Shown in pieces: positions 18,345-21,464 of a stretch of DNA of 21,464 bases. The notes below the pieces were generated by a model. That model was not told the DNA's origin and ran no database searches. It saw nothing but the letters and a program-made list of their open reading frames with translations. Source of the stretch: Smittium culicis (lineage: Eukaryota > Kickxellomycota > Harpellomycetes > Harpellales > Legeriomycetaceae); contig LSSN01000794.1 in NCBI GenBank assembly GCA_001970855.1, positions 1 through 21,464 of the forward strand, read 5' to 3'. Each line of letters starts with the position of its first letter. The first letter of the stretch is position 1. The position numbers were made by a program, and so were the translations under genes.

Positions 18345-20585
18345 TTAAGGGAGCTTTGTGTAAAATAGCATGAATGAGTTACCCACATTCAAGACTGTGC
18401 TTTCATCAACAGCTGCGAAATCAGAGTCAGATACTCTGAACCATTGGTAGGATGGCGATTTATCGTCTTGGTTGTCGTAAGGGATCCTTTTATAGGTGAA
18501 GTAGTGGCCAGAATTATGGGATCCAATGTGTGATACAACAGCAGAAAGTTGGAAATTGGAACTTTGTAATAGTGGATTGGGGGCAGATTTTTTGTGGTGA
18601 TTTAACTGAGGAGTTTGAGAAATTGGGTAAAGGGGTCTAGTATCCAAATGCCCGGTTGTTAGATATGGAGACATATCTAAAACAGGGTTCAAGATCACTC
18701 TACAATCGTTTTTAATAGTATCTCCAGTGCTAGTAAATATGGATCTGTTGAGATGAAGGCAAAGGACTTGAGGAAGTCTAGCAATCATAGTTTGGCGAGT
18801 TGATAGACCAGTTAGTTTTTTGGAGAGCTTTATTTCGCCTAGGTTCATTTCTGGGTCGTTATCCTTTGCGAATTTAATTTTTTCGTTGTCTTGGATCAAG
18901 CTTTGAAGAGAAGATTGAGTTTTCTTTAATGATTTTTTAATTAGAGCCAGTTTATTAATTAGCGAGTCTTTAGATTTGCTGTCTATTTCAGAAGAGCTGG
19001 TAGACAAGATCTGGGCATCGATAGATTTCTTTTTATCTTGGGTTTCTTTTAATTTTGTGCTCAAGTTTTTTATTTCCAAATTATTTTCAAAGATAGAGTT
19101 ATTCAGTATACATCTCCGGCATCTAAAATCGTCGAGTTGGTCGATGGTAGTGTATGTCGAGAGGCAATCGTTAATTGAGCATGTTGCCTGTCAAAAAGAA
19201 AAGAGAGATAAAGTAAATCAAACCAATATGAGAGGAAGATGGTAAGGTAATAAAATCGCAGACTAAAATTAACCTTTGTAGGAACTGGCAATGATATACA
19301 ATCAATAGAGTAATGGTTGAGAGAAGCCTAAGATATAAAAAGGCAGTAATAAATAAAATGGATTTAATAATATGTAAAATCAGAAAATAGAATATATTAA
19401 TTTGAAAAAAAAAAAACGTATAAATACAGTATATCCACAAGTAACACAAGCAATTTTACTGGCAGCCAAACCGTAAAAAGGATTTTTGATTCTGGACGAA
19501 GAAGAAGAAGTAGAAGAAGAAGAAGAAGAGGGTGGTATAGTTATTGAGCTTTCAGGGCTAATTTGGGCCTAAATGTATATATAATTAAAAAAGCAGTAGT
19601 AGAAAATTTAATGGTATTGCGTATGTATTTAGTTTGAAGTGAGAGTAGTAGTTTTTTTAAAAAAAAAAAAGAAGATAATAAAGGGTTACATTTTTCAAGT
19701 AAGAATGGAAGGTGTTTATAGGTAAAGGTTGTGCTTTTTGAAAAGTTTGCATAAGCATTTGGAAGAATTCTTGGGCATCCTGTTCATTTCTGCTGGCAAC
19801 CCAGTTTGCTTTTTCGCCCATACTTTTAATAAAGTCCTTTGGCATAAATGTGTGTCTTTTTTTTGAGCTTGGCTTAATCTCTAAGAAAAATATAATTCCA
19901 AGGGTTATTATGTTTTACTAACATAACTTGTAACAGAGAAGGCATTTTAATAGTAGATATACCTTCAATCACATTATATAATTGGATAATTATGTTTGAA
20001 TCGACGTTTAGTTTTTTATAGTCTTTGGGAGAGGTTTCAGGACAAAGTTCATTTTTTTTGAGTTTTAAATAATCGCAAAAGGGCTTTAGTGCTACTAAGG
20101 ACTATTTGTAGAGAACAAACAGAAAAGAAAAAAAAAGTTGGGGGATGGGAAGAGGTGAATAAAGGTTAGTGTATATTGAAGAATATAGAAGGGGTATTAT
20201 AAAAAAACCTGTAAAATGCAGTTGACGAAGCATGTATTTCCGAGATTATACAAAGGTCTTGGGTATGCTGTGAAAATTGATAGTTTGAATTGAAAAAAGA
20301 GAAGGTTTTTTATGAAAAAGAAAAGAAAGAGGATATTGCATATATTTACTGACCTAAGGTCTTTTGGCTTTCAGGGTTTTTAGGGGAAGTGGAGTGAGCG
20401 ATTTGTTTTTGTTTTCTAGCTTTAGATTTTCTATTTTTTTGAAGAGTTTTTTTAGGGTTAGTTGTGTTTCTGAGAATAAAATAGATTGAGAATATGGAGA
20501 CTGAGCCTAGAATTAAGGAGCCGGTGGTTAATATTAAAGATTTAGAGGTACTGAATCTATGGCTAAAATGAGATATAATATCCAT
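18345..20585 (-). CDS. Membrane-anchored ubiquitin-specific protease (Ubp16/USP30-like)
   Basis: Seven exons (20354-20585, 20209-20267, 19919-20101, 19690-19878, 19428-19568, 19274-19327, 18345-19187) join in frame to 566 residues. Introns are 86, 107, 40, 121, 100 and 86 bp. Residues 17-38 form one membrane segment, followed by a Lys/Arg-rich stretch. The Cys box YNLGNTCFVNCILQ has the nucleophile at about Cys90. NEQDAQEFF lies at 189-197. NPFYGLAASKIACVTCGY is the substrate-loop start. CxxC pairs at 262/265 and 309/312 can bind zinc. A probable coiled coil covers about 320-390. The His box GHYFTYKR (His514) and WFRVSDSD (Asp540) complete the triad, so the enzyme should be active in removing ubiquitin. 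The anchor plus NPF-GL-AS box resembles mitochondrial-outer-membrane enzymes, though location is inferred. A (GAA)n tract encodes a Ser run near 234-246. Exon 3's donor is uncertain (GTAAAA or GTTATG). Confidence 0.88.
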
Positions 20586-21008
20586 TTTAAGATTTAGTGA
20601 ATGAGGACAAATTTAACAAAGTTGTTATGGTGTTTTAGCTAAATATGACTTTTGAGATTAAAACATAATACTGTTGAACATTTGAATAAAAAGCGCAAAT
20701 TCAAATTTGGAATAAAAAAGGGGAATTATTCATAAAAATAATTGGCCGAGTATTTATTTATATTGCGTAGTGATTGGTAGATGAAAAATAAGACGCCAAT
20801 AACATAAGCACAGGTAAAAATTAGAGGTAAAATAGTATAGTAACACAAAATAAGGCTAAATGTATATAAAGACTGCAAAAGTGTGGAGTATAGGTTGGCG
20901 ATTTAAAAGAGCGGAAGCTTTTAGTAGCTTTTTTTTCTTTTTTATAGAGGTTTCGAAGAGTAATGGTTATAAGAGATGGGGGGGTTTGTTTAATGCAGAC
21001 GAAAGTGA
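20586..21008 (-). promoter_or_regulatory. Intergenic region, protease promoter and ISY1 3' end
   Basis: These 423 bp separate the ISY1 stop from the protease start on the same strand. They should hold the ISY1 terminator and the protease promoter. A G run (20977-20983) and a T-rich stretch (20926-20948) lie near the ISY1 stop. I could not identify a TATA box or polyadenylation signal with confidence in such AT-rich DNA. Confidence 0.45.
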
Positions 21009-21452
21009 CTAGTCGAGTTCAGAATCGGAAGATTCGTGTTCAGAAGAATAATCAGAGTCGGTTAGGGCAAGTTTATTAGAGGATTTCAGCTTTTCTATTT
21101 GACTCGTAGTTATACTTTGTTCGTATTCGAGTAGCTCGCCTTCTGGATCTTCGTCACGGTATCCATAGTAGTCAGAATCAACATTTTTGTTGAGGCTATG
21201 TCGTGTTTTCTTTTTTCCAGAGGGCTGGTCTTTAACGAGGAGCTCTCGCACGCCAGGTAAATCCCTAGCACGACCAAAATACCTTGACAAAGGGGGAAAA
21301 AGTAATAAATGTAGATTAATTGCAAGGAATTAAAGGAGTTATGAAAAGCGACGATAATTGAAAGTTAGGGGATGGCAGTTGTAAACTTACTTGTAGCCTT
21401 TGTTTCCAGGAATTTCTTTACCATCTTCGTCTAGCATTTTTGGGCCGGTTTT
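21009..21452 (-). CDS. ISY1: Pre-mRNA splicing factor ISY1, 3' part
   Basis: Two exons are present and the gene runs past the right edge. The upstream exon (21391-21452) reads KTGPKMLDEDGKEIPGNKGY. It begins after a TAG acceptor that would otherwise be an in-frame stop, and ends at a GTAAGT donor. After a 108-bp intron the last exon (21009-21282) completes the Lys and reads YFGRARDLPGVRELL, then SDYYGYRDEDPEGELLEYEQ. This GPKMLD-GKEIPGN-GYKYFG-A-DLPGVREL block is diagnostic of ISY1, a component of the Prp19-associated spliceosome complex acting in the nucleus at catalytic activation. The protein ends in an acidic, Ser-rich tail (SSEHESSDSELD) and lacks the longer C-terminal region of the animal protein. 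The 5' half is not in the window. Confidence 0.93.
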
Positions 21453-21464
21453 CTAGAATATGGA

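Noticed and set aside
18976..19245. Plus-strand 89-codon frame
   Set aside because: It is the reverse-strand echo of protease exon 7, which has clear family motifs.
19103..19449. Minus-strand frames at 19103-19291 and 19171-19449
   Set aside because: They are wrong-frame read-throughs of protease introns and exons. The spliced frame carries the USP motifs instead.
20343..20353. Alternative donor GTAAAT for protease exon 1
   Set aside because: It would place exon 2 in a frame with a stop and lose the NLGNTC box. The donor GTCAGT five bases upstream keeps the frame.

Overview
The window looks like nuclear DNA of an early-diverging, AT-rich fungus. Two spliced protein genes with short introns (40-121 bp) sit at the right end. 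The rest is a graveyard of retroelements: three non-LTR (LINE) relics and one tyrosine-recombinase (DIRS/Ngaro-type) retrotransposon. The low G+C, intron sizes and DIRS-type element would fit Kickxellomycotina (Smittium-like gut fungi) or another zygomycete-grade lineage. That placement is inference.

Layout. 1-4190: very AT-rich DNA with no gene I can support. 4200-5560 (- strand): reverse-transcriptase relic of one LINE (LINE A). 5561-7839: AT-rich DNA with a perfect 24-bp palindrome and a cluster of inverted repeats. 7840-11887 (- strand): a 4,048-bp DIRS-type element bounded by 29-bp inverted terminal repeats. Its order is gag-like ORF, reverse transcriptase, RNase H, tyrosine recombinase; all parts are broken by frameshifts and stops, but it is visibly richer in G+C and better preserved than its surroundings. 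11960-13796 (- strand): ORF1 and the start of the ORF2 endonuclease of a second LINE (LINE C), cut off at the DIRS boundary. 14170-17215 (- strand): a third LINE (LINE B) with a possible ORF1, then endonuclease and reverse transcriptase. 17409-17524: a 29-unit (ATTT)n microsatellite.

18345-20585 (- strand): a seven-exon gene for a 566-residue ubiquitin-specific protease with an N-terminal membrane anchor, resembling mitochondrial-outer-membrane deubiquitinases (yeast Ubp16, animal USP30). 21009 to beyond the right edge (- strand): the 3' part of the splicing factor gene ISY1. The two host genes are head-to-tail with 423 bp between them.

The main result is the nested retroelement stack. LINE C starts where LINE B's 3' domain should continue, and the DIRS element interrupts LINE C just after its GDFN-like endonuclease motif. 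This suggests successive insertions, with the DIRS element the youngest. All splice models and domain calls come from reading the sequence by eye; no database search was run.
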